From Synechococcus sp. HJ21-Hayes (GTDB lineage Bacteria; Cyanobacteriota; Cyanobacteriia; PCC-6307; Cyanobiaceae), in contig NZ_JAGQBW010000002.1 in assembly GCF_024345835.1 (NCBI RefSeq), positions 124,001-188,000 of the forward strand: a DNA stretch of 64,000 nucleotides. Reading direction: 5' to 3'. Position 1 is the first letter of the stretch. Each line of letters opens with the position of its first letter. The notes beneath the pieces were generated by a model. That model ran no database searches and was not told where the DNA came from. It saw nothing but the letters and a program-made list of their open reading frames with translations. Positions 8,296 to 20,482 of the stretch are shown piece after piece. Position numbers and translations under genes: made by a program.

Positions 8296-10173
8296 ATGCC
8301 CCGCTTTCGTTTGGATCGGCTCAAGGCGGCTCTGGTGGGGGCGCCCCTGCCCACAAGTGCCCACGCTGAAGAGCGCCTCACCAACGCCGAGGCCCTGGCG
8401 ATCCTCAGTTCCGATGCCCTCTCGTCGGTGGCCTATGCCACCCAAGAGATCGTGCTGGTATTGGGCATGGCCGGTGCGGTGGGGTTGGGCTTCACCCTGC
8501 CGATCACGGGGCTGATCATTGCCCTGATGGTGATCGTGGCGATCAGCTACCGGCAGACCATCAAGGCCTATCCCCAGGGGGGAGGCTCCTACCGGGTGTC
8601 CCACGAGAACCTGGGCGATCTGGCCGGATTGGTGGCCGGTGCCTCGCTCTCGATCGACTACGTGCTCACCGTGGCGGTGAGCACGGCAGCGGGCATTGCC
8701 GCCCTCACGTCCTATGTCCCTGAGCTGGACAGCCTGCGTGTGCCCCTCTGCCTGGCGGCCGTGGTGGTGCTGATGGTGGCCAACCTGCGGGGGGTGCGCT
8801 CCAGTGCCCAGATCCTGAGCCTGCCCACCTACGTGTTCATGGCCGCAGTGTTCACCCTGCTGGTGGCCGGTGGCGTGAAGGTGTGGGCCGGAGCGTTGCC
8901 CTCCATGCCCGCGGCGGAGCAGAACCTGGTGATGACCCAGGAGCACGGCGGTGCGCTGATGGCCGTAGGGGGAGTGTTGCTGATGCGCGCCTTCAGTTCC
9001 GGTTGTGCGGCCCTCACCGGGATTGAAGCGATCAGCGATTCGGTGATGGCCTTTCGCCCCACCGAGTGGAAGAACGCCCGCCGCGTGCTCACCGTGATGG
9101 TGTTGCTCTTGGCCACCATGTTTGGCGGCATCAGCCTGCTGGCCCATCACCTGGGGGCGGTGTACGTGGAGCACGGACCAACCCTGCTCTACCAGCTGGG
9201 CGAGCAGGTGTTTGGCAATGGGCCGTTGCTGCTGATCCTGCAGCTGTCCACCTTGTTGATCCTGCTGTTGGCGGCCAACACGGCCTACGCCGATTTCCCC
9301 CGCCTGGCCAATTTCCTGGCCCAGGATGGCTATCTGCCCCGGCAGCTCACCTCCCTGGGCGATCGGCTGGTGTTCAGCAACGGCATCCTGGCCCTCAGTG
9401 GCTTTGCCGCTGTGTTGCTGGTGGCTTTTGGCGGCAGCGTGACCCGGCTGATTCCCCTCTATGCCGTGGGGGTGTTTCTCAGTTTCACCCTCTCCCAGGC
9501 CGGGATGGTGGTGCATTGGTGGAAGGAACACTCCAGTGGCTGGCTGGGAAAGGCCTTGGTGAACGGGTTTGGCAGTGCCGTCACCGCAGTGGTCACAGGC
9601 GTGCTGCTCTACAGCAAATTCAGCCAAGGGGCCTGGCTGGTGGTGGTGGCCGTGCCGCTGCTGGTGTGCCTGTTCCTCACCATCCACAGCCACTACCGCA
9701 GTGTGTCCAAACGGCTGCGCCTGGCCACGGATAAAAAACTCACCCTGCCCCCGGCTCCGGCCGGCGGGGGCGCCCCCGTGGTGGTGCTGGTGGGTCAGCT
9801 GCACCGCGGCAGTTTCGAAGCCGTGCGCTACGCCCGCACTATTTCCAGGGATCTGGTGGCTGTGCATGTGGATCTGGGCCTGGGCAAAGCGCAGGCCTTT
9901 CAGGAGCAGTGGCAGCGCCAACTGCCCGAGATCCCTCTGGTGGTGCTCGAGTCTCCCTACCGCTCCCTGATCGATCCGGTGGTGCAGTTTGTGCAGCAGT
10001 TCGAGAGTCAGCACAAAAAAGATCGCGATCGCTTCTGCACCGTGGTGCTGCCGGTGTTCGTGACCCGGCATCGCTGGGAGAACCTGCTCCACAACCAGAG
10101 CACGATTGCCCTGCGCAGCGCCCTGCGGGCCCAGGGCACCCGGGTGGTCACCACCGTGGGCTTCTACCTATGA
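8296..10173 (+). CDS. kimA: KimA-like APC-family potassium importer
   Basis: 625-aa APC superfamily transporter. The N-terminal part reads LSSDALSSVAYATQEI and SYRQTIKAYPQGGGSYRVS, strongly resembling Bacillus subtilis KimA (YdaO), a high-affinity K+/H+ symporter inhibited by c-di-AMP. About twelve helices are followed by a cytoplasmic domain (from about residue 480) of universal-stress-like alternation, as in KimA. Length matches the family (about 600 aa). Its last codons overlap the next gene in ATGA. KtrB/KtrA genes 1.5 kb downstream support a potassium role. Older annotations would say amino-acid permease. Confidence 0.82.
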   Translation: MPRFRLDRLKAALVGAPLPTSAHAEERLTNAEALAILSSDALSSVAYATQEIVLVLGMAGAVGLGFTLPITGLIIALMVIVAISYRQTIKAYPQGGGSYRVSHENLGDLAGLVAGASLSIDYVLTVAVSTAAGIAALTSYVPELDSLRVPLCLAAVVVLMVANLRGVRSSAQILSLPTYVFMAAVFTLLVAGGVKVWAGALPSMPAAEQNLVMTQEHGGALMAVGGVLLMRAFSSGCAALTGIEAISDSVMAFRPTEWKNARRVLTVMVLLLATMFGGISLLAHHLGAVYVEHGPTLLYQLGEQVFGNGPLLLILQLSTLLILLLAANTAYADFPRLANFLAQDGYLPRQLTSLGDRLVFSNGILALSGFAAVLLVAFGGSVTRLIPLYAVGVFLSFTLSQAGMVVHWWKEHSSGWLGKALVNGFGSAVTAVVTGVLLYSKFSQGAWLVVVAVPLLVCLFLTIHSHYRSVSKRLRLATDKKLTLPPAPAGGGAPVVVLVGQLHRGSFEAVRYARTISRDLVAVHVDLGLGKAQAFQEQWQRQLPEIPLVVLESPYRSLIDPVVQFVQQFESQHKKDRDRFCTVVLPVFVTRHRWENLLHNQSTIALRSALRAQGTRVVTTVGFYL

Positions 10174-10649
10174 CCCGCAGGCGGGCGCGGCGACTCCGCC
10201 ACAAGTCGTGGTTGCGGCTGCTGAAGCAACGGCTGATCTGGCTCTGGCGCCATGAGGGCAGCCATGGCGAGCGGGCTCGTGGGCTAGCCGCCGGCGTGTT
10301 CACCGGCTGCTACCCCTTCTTCGGGCTGCAGATCGTGCTCGGCGTGGCCCTGGCCAGCCTGGTGCGCGGCAATCACCTGCTAGCGGCCGCCGGCACCTGG
10401 ATCAGCAATCCGCTCACTTCGCTGCCCCTCTACTGGTTCAACTATCAGGTGGGCAGTTGGCTCCTGGGGGCGGGCCCAGGCTTCCCCTCGCTCGATCAGA
10501 TCAAGGAGGGGGCCCTCTGGGATCTGGGGGCAGCCTTCAGTAGCCGGCTGCTGCTGGGCTCCACCCTGGTGGGCCTGATCAGTGCCCTGGTGGTGAGTGG
10601 GCTCTATTGGCTGTCCCTGCGGCGGCAGGTGCCCCGCTCTCAGCTCTGA
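10170..10649 (+). CDS. DUF2062 membrane protein
   Basis: 159 aa. A very basic start (MTRRRARRLRHKSWLRLLKQR) is followed by a hydrophobic domain with GVFTGCYPFFGLQIVLGVALA and ISNPLTSLPLYWFNYQVG, the hallmark segments of DUF2062 (small two- to three-helix membrane proteins often near glycosyltransferases or transport genes). The ATG overlaps the kimA stop, implying translational coupling. Its end overlaps the opposing CNNM gene by 10 nt. Biochemical role unknown. Confidence 0.8.
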   Translation: MTRRRARRLRHKSWLRLLKQRLIWLWRHEGSHGERARGLAAGVFTGCYPFFGLQIVLGVALASLVRGNHLLAAAGTWISNPLTSLPLYWFNYQVGSWLLGAGPGFPSLDQIKEGALWDLGAAFSSRLLLGSTLVGLISALVVSGLYWLSLRRQVPRSQL

Positions 10650-11653
10650 GGGCCGCCGGGCTCGGTCTGCACCCGTTTCCAACCCGCCAGCACCCCGAGG
10701 ATGTCGGCGGCACTTACCAACCCCACGAAGGCCCCGAATTCATCCACCACCACGCGCACGGAGGTCTTGTCGCCCCGGCGGAAGGTGGTGAGCAGCCTGT
10801 CGGCGCGGATCATCTCCGGCACGAACTGAGGTGCTTCGCAGAGCTCACTCACCGAGGATTCTCCATGGCCCCGCAACAGCTCGGTGAGGGCCACCTCGCG
10901 GCTCTGCACCCCCAGCACCTCATCCACCTCCTCGCCAAGCACCACCCACCAGGCATCTTCCGGGGCGGCGAGGATCTCCTCCTGGGCCGAGGCCAGGGTG
11001 GTGGCCCCCGCCAGGGAGGGGGTGGCCACCCGCGACACCATCAAGTCGCGCGCCGTGAGGTCGTTGAGCGCGAACACCTTGCCGATCATGGCCGCCTCAT
11101 CGGCCTCAATCTGTCCCTGCTGGGAGCCCAGCCGGGCCATCAGGTGGATCTCCCGCTCGTTGGTGGTGAGCTCGGCCTCCGCTGTGATCGCGGGCATCAG
11201 TTTTTCCAGGAGCAGCAGCACCGGCAGGCTGAGCCGCTCCAGGATGAGCAGGGCCCTGGAGGCCACCAGAGAGATGGGCATCGCGAAGCTGTTGCCGATG
11301 GCCTTGGGCAGGATCTCGGCAAACAGGATCACCAGCAGGGTGAACACCACGTTGAAGATCACCAGGCCCATGGCGCCGCCATAGCCGCCGTGAAACACCT
11401 CATCGGCCCGGCTGCCCAGCAGCATCGAGCCGGAGATGTTGAACAGGTTGTTGGCCACCACCAGCAGGGCGAGCGCCCGTCCGGGCCGCGCCTTGATCCG
11501 TTCCAGGGCGCGGGATCCCGGCACCCGTTGTTGGGTGAGGGTGTGCACCTGGATCGGACTCACCGTGAGGATGGCGGCCTCCACTCCCGTGGCGATCGCC
11601 GAACCCACCAGGATCACCGCCCCTAGGACGATGAGCACAACGATCGGGTTCAT
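10640..11653 (-). CDS. CNNM-type transporter with CBS pair (DUF21/CorC-like)
   Basis: 337 aa. The N-terminal CNNM (DUF21) membrane domain of about 180 residues begins MNPIVVLIVLGAVILVG with the pattern EAAILTVSP, and has further helices near FNVVFTLLVILFAEILPKAIG. A cytosolic CBS pair follows from about residue 200 (MVSRVATPS; FRRGDKTSVRVVVDEFGAFVGLVSAADILG). Relatives act in Mg2+ or Co2+ efflux and ion homeostasis; old annotations call them hemolysins. The C-terminal CorC domain of longer members is missing, which is common. Divergent from ktrB, and convergent with DUF2062. Confidence 0.85.
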   Translation of the reverse strand: MNPIVVLIVLGAVILVGSAIATGVEAAILTVSPIQVHTLTQQRVPGSRALERIKARPGRALALLVVANNLFNISGSMLLGSRADEVFHGGYGGAMGLVIFNVVFTLLVILFAEILPKAIGNSFAMPISLVASRALLILERLSLPVLLLLEKLMPAITAEAELTTNEREIHLMARLGSQQGQIEADEAAMIGKVFALNDLTARDLMVSRVATPSLAGATTLASAQEEILAAPEDAWWVVLGEEVDEVLGVQSREVALTELLRGHGESSVSELCEAPQFVPEMIRADRLLTTFRRGDKTSVRVVVDEFGAFVGLVSAADILGVLAGWKRVQTEPGGPQS

Positions 11654-11723
11654 GGGCAGGCATGGCCTTTCGGGTTGGACCGGACCTTACCTACGGTTTG
11701 GGGATTAAACCCGTAGCGGCTGG

Positions 11724-13133
11724 ATGACCCAAGCCCCTCTGCCCAACGCGCTGTCAGCTCTGCAGCGTTGGCGCCATCAGCTCACGGTGCCCCAGTTCAC
11801 CGTTGTGACGGGCCTGCTGGTGATCGTGGTGGGCACCTTTCTGCTGGCTTCCCCGCTGTGCTCCAGCGACGATGTGGGGCTGTGGCAGGCGCTGTTCACG
11901 GTGACCTCCGCCATCACGGTGACGGGCCTTTCGATCATCGTGGTGGACCGCGACCTCACCCTGCTGGGCCAGATCGTGCTCTCCGGACTGATCGTGACCG
12001 GGGGCCTGGGCCTGATGGCCATCACCACCTTCCTGCAAGGCTTTGTGCAGGGCCGCTCCGGCCTGCGCCGCCGCCTCGACCGTGGCCGCGCCCTCGATGA
12101 ATTCGGCGTGGGGGGGATTGGTCCCACCTTCAACAACATCCTGCTCACTGCCACCTGTGTGATGGGTCTGGGAACGGTGGTGCTCTATGCCTTTGGCTTC
12201 ACCGACATCGCCAATCCAGGTCAGAGGCTCTGGGCCTCGATGTTCCACGTGATCAGTGCCTACAACAACGCTGGTTTCGGCCTCTGGGCCAAGAACCTTG
12301 AGGCCTACCGCGACAACACGGTGGTGAACGCGGTGATCGCCGCCATGATCGTGATCGGCGGCATTGGCTGGCGCGTTACCAACGATCTCTGGGTGAATCG
12401 CCTGCGCCTGCAGCGCCTGCGCCGCCTCAGCCTGCACACCCGCCTGGTGCTACGCACCACGGTGGTACTGATCGTGCTGGGAGCCCTGGGGTTGCTGGTT
12501 ACGGAACACTTCGGCTTCGATGCCGCGGCCATGGGCAACTACAGCCTCTGGCAGAAGCTGCAGATCACGCTGTTTCAGTCGGTCACCACCCGCACGGCTG
12601 GGTTCAACACCATCCCCCTCTCGGCAGAGGTGATCACGGATGCGGGTCTGCTGCTGATGATCGTGTTGATGTTCATCGGGGCCAGCCCCGGGGGCACCGG
12701 CGGCGGCATCAAAACCACCACGTTTGCCATCCTGATGGGGGCCACCCGCTCCACCCTGCAGGGGCGTGACAACGTGCTGCTCCACCGCCGCCAGATTCCC
12801 GATGGCACGGTGCTGAGGGCCGTGGGGGTCACCCTGGCCTCGGTGCTGTTCGTGGTGTTAATGGCTCTGCTGCTGGGTATTGGCCCCACCGCCGGTGGCT
12901 TGCCGGGTCACCAGTCCTTCAGTTTTCTCGAGAAGCTGTTCACCTGCGTGTCGGCCTTTGGCACCGTGGGGCTCGATCTGGGGGTCACCGCCAACCTCAA
13001 CCGCTGGGGTCAGCTGGTGCTGATGGTGGGCATGTTCGTGGGGCGGATTGGCATCCTGCTGCTGCTATCGGCGCTCTACGGCCATCGGCCCCAGCAGCGG
13101 GTGGGTTACCCCCGCGAGGATCTGTACGTGTGA
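11724..13133 (+). CDS. ktrB: Potassium uptake membrane subunit KtrB/TrkH
   Basis: 469-aa SKT-family K+ transporter. Four membrane-pore-membrane repeats are recognisable from the selectivity-filter glycines: VTGLSI, NAGFGL, TAGFNT and TVGLDL. The motif GGTGGGIKTTTFAILMG is the gating-loop region typical of KtrB/NtpJ. It works as a dimer with a KtrA ring; the ktrA gene starts 38 nt downstream. Together with kimA this block provides two independent K+ uptake routes. Cyanobacterial Ktr is usually Na+-dependent and important in osmotic response. Confidence 0.93.
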   Translation: MTQAPLPNALSALQRWRHQLTVPQFTVVTGLLVIVVGTFLLASPLCSSDDVGLWQALFTVTSAITVTGLSIIVVDRDLTLLGQIVLSGLIVTGGLGLMAITTFLQGFVQGRSGLRRRLDRGRALDEFGVGGIGPTFNNILLTATCVMGLGTVVLYAFGFTDIANPGQRLWASMFHVISAYNNAGFGLWAKNLEAYRDNTVVNAVIAAMIVIGGIGWRVTNDLWVNRLRLQRLRRLSLHTRLVLRTTVVLIVLGALGLLVTEHFGFDAAAMGNYSLWQKLQITLFQSVTTRTAGFNTIPLSAEVITDAGLLLMIVLMFIGASPGGTGGGIKTTTFAILMGATRSTLQGRDNVLLHRRQIPDGTVLRAVGVTLASVLFVVLMALLLGIGPTAGGLPGHQSFSFLEKLFTCVSAFGTVGLDLGVTANLNRWGQLVLMVGMFVGRIGILLLLSALYGHRPQQRVGYPREDLYV

Positions 13134-13171
13134 GGGGCACCCCGCGCTTCCCGACCGCTTAGAACTGTTGT

Positions 13172-13897
13172 GTGAGCGATGGAATCAGACCCGTGAACCA
13201 GTGGTGGCAGTGGGGGGCTGAGGGCGAGAGCCAACCGGGTGGATTTGCCGTGATTGGCGTGGGTCGCTTCGGCTCCTCGGTGTGCGCTGAACTGCTCCGG
13301 GCCGGTGCCGATGTACTGGCGATCGATTCGAGCCAGCGGGCCATCGATGAGCTCCGCCAGATCGACCCGGCCATCGAAGCTCGGGTGGTGGACTGCACCG
13401 ATGAGGAGGCTCTCCGGGCCGCCGGTGTGCTCGATCTCACCACCGTGGTGGTGGCCATCAGTGAACCCATTGAGGCCAGCATCACCGCCACCCTGATTTG
13501 TAAGGACGCACCCGGCACCAAGGTGCGCCAGGTGATCGCCCGCGCCACCAGCGATCTGCACCTCAAGATGCTCTACCGGGTGGGGGCCGATCGCGTGGTG
13601 TTCCCCTCGAAGATGCAGGGCCAGCGCCTCGGCATGGAGCTGGTGCGCCCCAACCTGCTGGAGCAGTTGCGCCTCGACGATCGCAACAGCATTGAAGAGA
13701 TCAAGGTGCCCCGCGGGTTCGTGGGCCACTCGCTGCGGGATCTCAACCTGCGCAAGCACTACAACGTGAGCGTGCTGGCGGCCGGCCCGGCCGGTCAGTT
13801 GCACGTGAACCCGCCGGCCTCCCATGTGCTGCAGGAGGGCGAACTCTTAGTGGTGATGGGCTCCAGTGAGGCCCTCAGGGCCCTGCCGCCGGATTGA
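13172..13897 (+). CDS. ktrA: Potassium uptake regulatory subunit KtrA (RCK)
   Basis: 241 aa from a GTG at 13172; GTG 13193 is an alternative. The Rossmann RCK_N domain shows the nucleotide motif GVGRFG (29-34) with acidic Asp52 at the end of strand 2, binding ATP/ADP or NAD. An RCK_C (TrkA_C) domain occupies the last 80 residues (IKVPRGFVGHSLRDLNLRKHYNVSVLA), the site where c-di-AMP binds in several bacteria. The octameric ring gates KtrB, encoded just upstream. Confidence 0.92.
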   Translation: MSDGIRPVNQWWQWGAEGESQPGGFAVIGVGRFGSSVCAELLRAGADVLAIDSSQRAIDELRQIDPAIEARVVDCTDEEALRAAGVLDLTTVVVAISEPIEASITATLICKDAPGTKVRQVIARATSDLHLKMLYRVGADRVVFPSKMQGQRLGMELVRPNLLEQLRLDDRNSIEEIKVPRGFVGHSLRDLNLRKHYNVSVLAAGPAGQLHVNPPASHVLQEGELLVVMGSSEALRALPPD

Positions 13898-13980
13898 GCA
13901 GCAGCGCCGGCGAGCGGCGTTGGCCCCTGATCCCGAAGACAACCGGCGCGAGCCGTGGTCCTCAGGCCGAGTCTGGCTAG

Positions 13981-15255
<1,275 letters not shown>

Positions 15256-15293
15256 GTGCCGCCTCAGTTCCGCCCCCTCCTGCTCTCCCCCCG

Positions 15294-16928
15294 ATGGAAC
15301 TCACCCTCTGGACCTACGAAGGCCCGCCCCACGTGGGCGCCATGCGCATCGCCACGTCGATGGAGGGGGTGCACTACGTGCTGCATGCCCCCCAGGGCGA
15401 CACCTACGCCGATCTGCTGTTCACGATGATCGAGCGGCGCGACCGGCGCCCCCCCGTGACCTACACCACGTTCCAGGCCCGTGATCTGGGCGGCGACACC
15501 GCCGAACTGGTGAAGCGCTCGATCAGCGAGGCGGTGGCGCGCTTCCAGCCGGAAGCCCTGCTGGTGGGCGAGAGCTGCACCGCCGAGCTGATTCAGGACC
15601 AGCCCGGTGCCCTGGCGGGTGGCATGGAGCTGGGTGGGATTCCCGTGGTGAGCCTGGAGTTGCCGGCCTACTCCAAGAAGGAGAACTGGGGTGCGGCTGA
15701 AACCCTCTACCAACTGGTGCGGGGCCTGCTCAAGCCCCAGCTGCCGCCGCCGGGCTTTGCCAAGCCCTCGCCCAGCCGCTGGCAGCAGGAGGGCCGGCGG
15801 CCACGGGTGAATCTGCTGGGGCCGTCGTTGCTCGGGTTTCGCTGCCGCGATGACGTGCGGGAGATCACGGCGCTGCTGGCGGACTACGGCATCGAGGTGG
15901 CGGTGGTGGCGCCCCTGAGCGCCCGCCCCGCCGATCTGCTGCGTATCCCCACGGCCGATGCCAACGTGTGCCTCTATCCGGAGGTGGCGGGTTCGGTGTG
16001 CAGCTGGCTGGAGCGCAGCTTCGGCATGGCCACGGTGCGCACCGTACCGATCGGCATCGGGGCCACCGCCAGCTTCCTGCGGGAGCTGCACCATCTGCTG
16101 GGCCTGGAATTACCCGCCGAACTGGAGCCTGGCCCCGATGGCACCTGCCAGGCCGAACGGCGCTCGCGCCTGCCCTGGTATTCGCGCTCGGTGGATTCCA
16201 CCTATCTCACTGGCAAGCGGGTGTTCATCTTTGGCGATGCCACCCATGCCATCGCCGCCGCCCGCATCGCCAGCCGGGAGTTGGGCTTCCAGGTGGTGGG
16301 GCTGGGCAGCTACAGCCGCGAGCAGGCCCGCGAACTGCGGGCCGCAGCGGCCGAGCTGGGCCTCGAAGCCCTGATCAGCGACGACTACCTCGCTGTGGAG
16401 GCGGCCATGGCGGCCGCGGCGCCGGAGCTGGTGCTCGGCACCCAGATGGAGCGTCACAGCGCTAAGCGCCTCGGCATCCCCTGCGCGGTGATCAGCGCGC
16501 CACTGCACGTGCAGGACGTGCCGGCCCGTTATTCCCCCCAGATGGGGTGGGAGGGGGCCAATGTGATTTTCGATGCCTGGGTGCATCCGCTGATGATGGG
16601 GCTCGAGGAACACCTGATCGGCATGTTCCGCCACGACTTTGAATTCGTGGATGGTCACCTCAGCCATCTCGAGGGGGCCAGCGCGCCGGCGAGACCTGCA
16701 GAGCCGGAACCGCCCGATGATCAAGCCGCGGCGGAGCCGGTTGCGAGCGTGCTCCCCGGCCATGGGGCCGTGGTGTGGAGTGCCGATGGCGAGGCGGAAT
16801 TGGCCAAGATTCCCTTCTTTGTGCGCGGCAAGGTTCGCAAGAACACCGAGGCCTATGCCCGGGATCGGGGCCTAGTCCAGATCGATAGTGAAGCCCTCTA
16901 CGAGGCCAAGGCCCACTTCAGTTCATGA
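15294..16928 (+). CDS. chlB: Dark-operative protochlorophyllide reductase subunit B
   Basis: 544-aa NifK-like partner of ChlN. The start [20 protein letters not shown] is the invariant family opening, which fixes ATG 15294 although an open frame extends upstream. Asp36 in HAPQGD is the unusual aspartate ligand to the [4Fe-4S] cluster shared with Chl[15 protein letters not shown] and [17 protein letters not shown] are conserved segments. The C-terminal PCP-reductase-like domain (final 45 residues, [20 protein letters not shown]) is present after a variable Pro/Ala-rich linker (residues 460-490). Confidence 0.97.
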   Translation: MELTLWTYEGPPHVGAMRIATSMEGVHYVLHAPQGDTYADLLFTMIERRDRRPPVTYTTFQARDLGGDTAELVKRSISEAVARFQPEALLVGESCTAELIQDQPGALAGGMELGGIPVVSLELPAYSKKENWGAAETLYQLVRGLLKPQLPPPGFAKPSPSRWQQEGRRPRVNLLGPSLLGFRCRDDVREITALLADYGIEVAVVAPLSARPADLLRIPTADANVCLYPEVAGSVCSWLERSFGMATVRTVPIGIGATASFLRELHHLLGLELPAELEPGPDGTCQAERRSRLPWYSRSVDSTYLTGKRVFIFGDATHAIAAARIASRELGFQVVGLGSYSREQARELRAAAAELGLEALISDDYLAVEAAMAAAAPELVLGTQMERHSAKRLGIPCAVISAPLHVQDVPARYSPQMGWEGANVIFDAWVHPLMMGLEEHLIGMFRHDFEFVDGHLSHLEGASAPARPAEPEPPDDQAAAEPVASVLPGHGAVVWSADGEAELAKIPFFVRGKVRKNTEAYARDRGLVQIDSEALYEAKAHFSS

Positions 16929-17019
16929 GCGGCTGCTTAGCTGGAATGCACCCACATCAGCAGCAGCTTAAGTATTTTCACCCATCCTCATGTGTGTGGA
17001 TCCGCATGGGCTGAAGTGA

Positions 17020-18021
<1,002 letters not shown>

Positions 18022-18050
18022 TCGCCAGGTGGCCGCCGCGGCGCCCGTGG

Positions 18051-18116
18051 CCCCAGCGCAGGTGACGGGACACGTGCAACCCCGTGGGTGTGTCTCGCTG
18101 CTCGCTATCGCTGGGG
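18051..18116. repeat. Nested inverted repeat between chlL and por
   Basis: CCCCAGCG at 18051-18058 pairs perfectly with CGCTGGGG at 18109-18116. Inside, GGGACAC (18067-18073) can pair with GTGTCTC-type sequence near 18089-18096. It lies in the gap between convergent genes, so it may act as a bidirectional transcript end. There is no clear T-run. Confidence 0.4.
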
Positions 18117-18158
18117 CTTGTCTTGATGAATCCCGAAGGCGGCCCTCGGTGCGGCCGA

Positions 18159-19178
<1,020 letters not shown>

Positions 19179-19183
19179 TCAAC

Positions 19184-19696
19184 CTAAGGACGCGCCGCTG
19201 GTTTCCCGCTGGTGCCAGGTGCCTGCTCAACAGTTGGAAATGGGCGCTGGGCCGCCTGGTCAGCTTGCTGCCACACCACCCGCAGGCGATTGGGGGCGAT
19301 CCACTGGTCCTGCTCCTGGATCAGCTTCTGCTCACCGCCAGCGGCAAACAGCGTGTCGAAGCGATGCTGGGCCTTGAGCAGCTTGGCCTGCTGGATGTTG
19401 AGCACCGCGGAGATCTCACCGTGGCGTTCAAGCCGGGTTTGGTAGGCACCTGCAAGGCGCACCAGGCTCACCACCGCCACCAGACCCAAGCCCACCTTGA
19501 GGGCGAGGCCAATGGCACTGCAGGTGAGTTCTTGGTGGGGGGTGGAGGGCCGAATACCGGTGGCCGCAGGCGCTGGGTTGGGCGTGCTTGGACCCGGAGG
19601 CACGCGAACTGGGCGCAGGCTTACACCGCGATGACCTCCTGACTGCCGGCTGGCGGATCTCCGCTGAGAGGGTTGGGCTGGCCGGGAGGGGGTCAA
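19184..19696 (-). CDS. Single-pass membrane protein, FtsB/DivIC-like plan
   Basis: 170 aa. A Pro/Arg-rich cytoplasmic N-terminus (about 55 residues) leads into one helix (AIGLALKVGLGLVAVVSLVRLAG), then a heptad-like segment (YQTRLERHGEISAVLNIQQAKLLKAQHRFDTLF) and a short globular end with QDQWIAPNRLRVVW. Small N-terminus, one helix and an extracytoplasmic coiled coil is the layout of FtsB/DivIC septum proteins. The assignment is inference from topology, not a sequence match I can prove. It lies between psaM and por on the same strand. Confidence 0.55.
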   Translation of the reverse strand: MTPSRPAQPSQRRSASRQSGGHRGVSLRPVRVPPGPSTPNPAPAATGIRPSTPHQELTCSAIGLALKVGLGLVAVVSLVRLAGAYQTRLERHGEISAVLNIQQAKLLKAQHRFDTLFAAGGEQKLIQEQDQWIAPNRLRVVWQQADQAAQRPFPTVEQAPGTSGKPAARP

Positions 19697-19707
19697 GGGG
19701 GGCTGTT

Positions 19708-19746
19708 GGTCGGATCTGGCCCGCTTTTAGCAGGTCAGATCCGACC
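19708..19746. repeat. 11-bp perfect inverted repeat downstream of psaM
   Basis: GGTCGGATCTG (19708-19718) and CAGATCCGACC (19736-19746) are perfect reverse complements with a 17-nt loop. It begins 12 nt past the psaM stop codon, as read leftward. No T-run follows, so it could be a stability hairpin at the psaM mRNA end or an operator for the next gene. Confidence 0.6.
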
Positions 19747-19757
19747 GATCAAGGGAC

Positions 19758-19862
19758 TCAGGCGCGATACAGGCTGGCGGCCAGGCGAACGGCGAGAACG
19801 CCCGCATGGGCAGCCACCACCAGGGCAATCAGCACTTCGGCCTGGGTGAGGGACGAAACCAT
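19758..19862 (-). CDS. psaM: Photosystem I reaction centre subunit XII (PsaM), 34 aa
   Basis: A very short gene translated from the ATG at 19862. The product opens MVSSLTQAEVLIALVV and closes with GVLAVRLAASLYRA: one membrane helix with the PsaM pattern LTxxxVxxALVxA...LAxRLxxxLY. PsaM sits at the trimerisation interface of photosystem I. Length (34 aa) is right for the family. It is preceded by no close gene on its strand and followed by the perfect inverted repeat at 19708-19746. The location beside por and the chl genes makes sense for a photosystem subunit. Confidence 0.9.
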   Translation of the reverse strand: MVSSLTQAEVLIALVVAAHAGVLAVRLAASLYRA

Positions 19863-19991
19863 GACCTGTTCCGAGCAAAGAATGTCCTGTCCATTCTCTC
19901 GGCTTCAGGGGTTCTGGCCAGATCAGGCCGCGGGCCTGTCACAGCTCGACACGCCCTCGCTACGGTCGCCGGTATCGATGAACGGGTTGTC

Positions 19992-20477
19992 TTGGCATCT
20001 CCTCTCCCCGAGGCGCCGGTGCTCATCACCGCCGAGCAGGTGAACCAGCGCGATCTCTCGGCGCTGCAGAGCTGGGCGGAGCTAAGGCCTGAGGCCCTGC
20101 TGGAGCTCAGTGGCCAGCTGGAGCTGCAGTTCACCTGGCCGCGCCAGGCCGATGATCCCCGTGAGCTCTCGGAGATCCCCGAACTGCGGCTCTGGAGCCT
20201 GCGGGCTGATGCCCTCTATCCCTGGCTGCCCTTGGTGCTGGAGCGCAGTGGGGGTCAGCTCACGCGCCACGTGGCCATGCAGCTGCCCCATGGCTTCAGC
20301 CGCACCGAAGGCATCCGCTTTGCCCCCGAAGCGCTTGAGCTGTGGGTGACCCACCGGCTGTTCCAGCTCGATGCCTGGGGACAGGGCCATGGCCTCACCT
20401 GCCGCCGCAATCTCGAGCAGATGGCGGCTGTGCTGGGGTTTGAACTGGACGCTGGCTTCTGGGAGGGGCTGACCTGA
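19992..20477 (+). CDS. CRR6 family NDH-1 assembly protein
   Basis: 161 aa from a TTG at 19992; the open frame goes further upstream but would overlap psaM. The core DDPRELSEIPELRLWSLRADALYPWLPL and the HGFSRTEGIRFAPEALELWV segment match the CRR6 family (chlororespiratory reduction 6), which in plants helps mature the NdhI-containing module of the NDH-1 complex. No membrane segment. Start choice is uncertain. Recognised from conserved-motif memory rather than a search. Confidence 0.72.
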   Translation: MASPLPEAPVLITAEQVNQRDLSALQSWAELRPEALLELSGQLELQFTWPRQADDPRELSEIPELRLWSLRADALYPWLPLVLERSGGQLTRHVAMQLPHGFSRTEGIRFAPEALELWVTHRLFQLDAWGQGHGLTCRRNLEQMAAVLGFELDAGFWEGLT

Positions 20478-20482
20478 GCGAC

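Noticed and set aside
8068-10092. 674-aa open frame on the minus strand across the kimA-like gene
   Set aside because: It is His/Gln-rich low-complexity translation antisense to a well-supported membrane protein, a typical GC-rich shadow.
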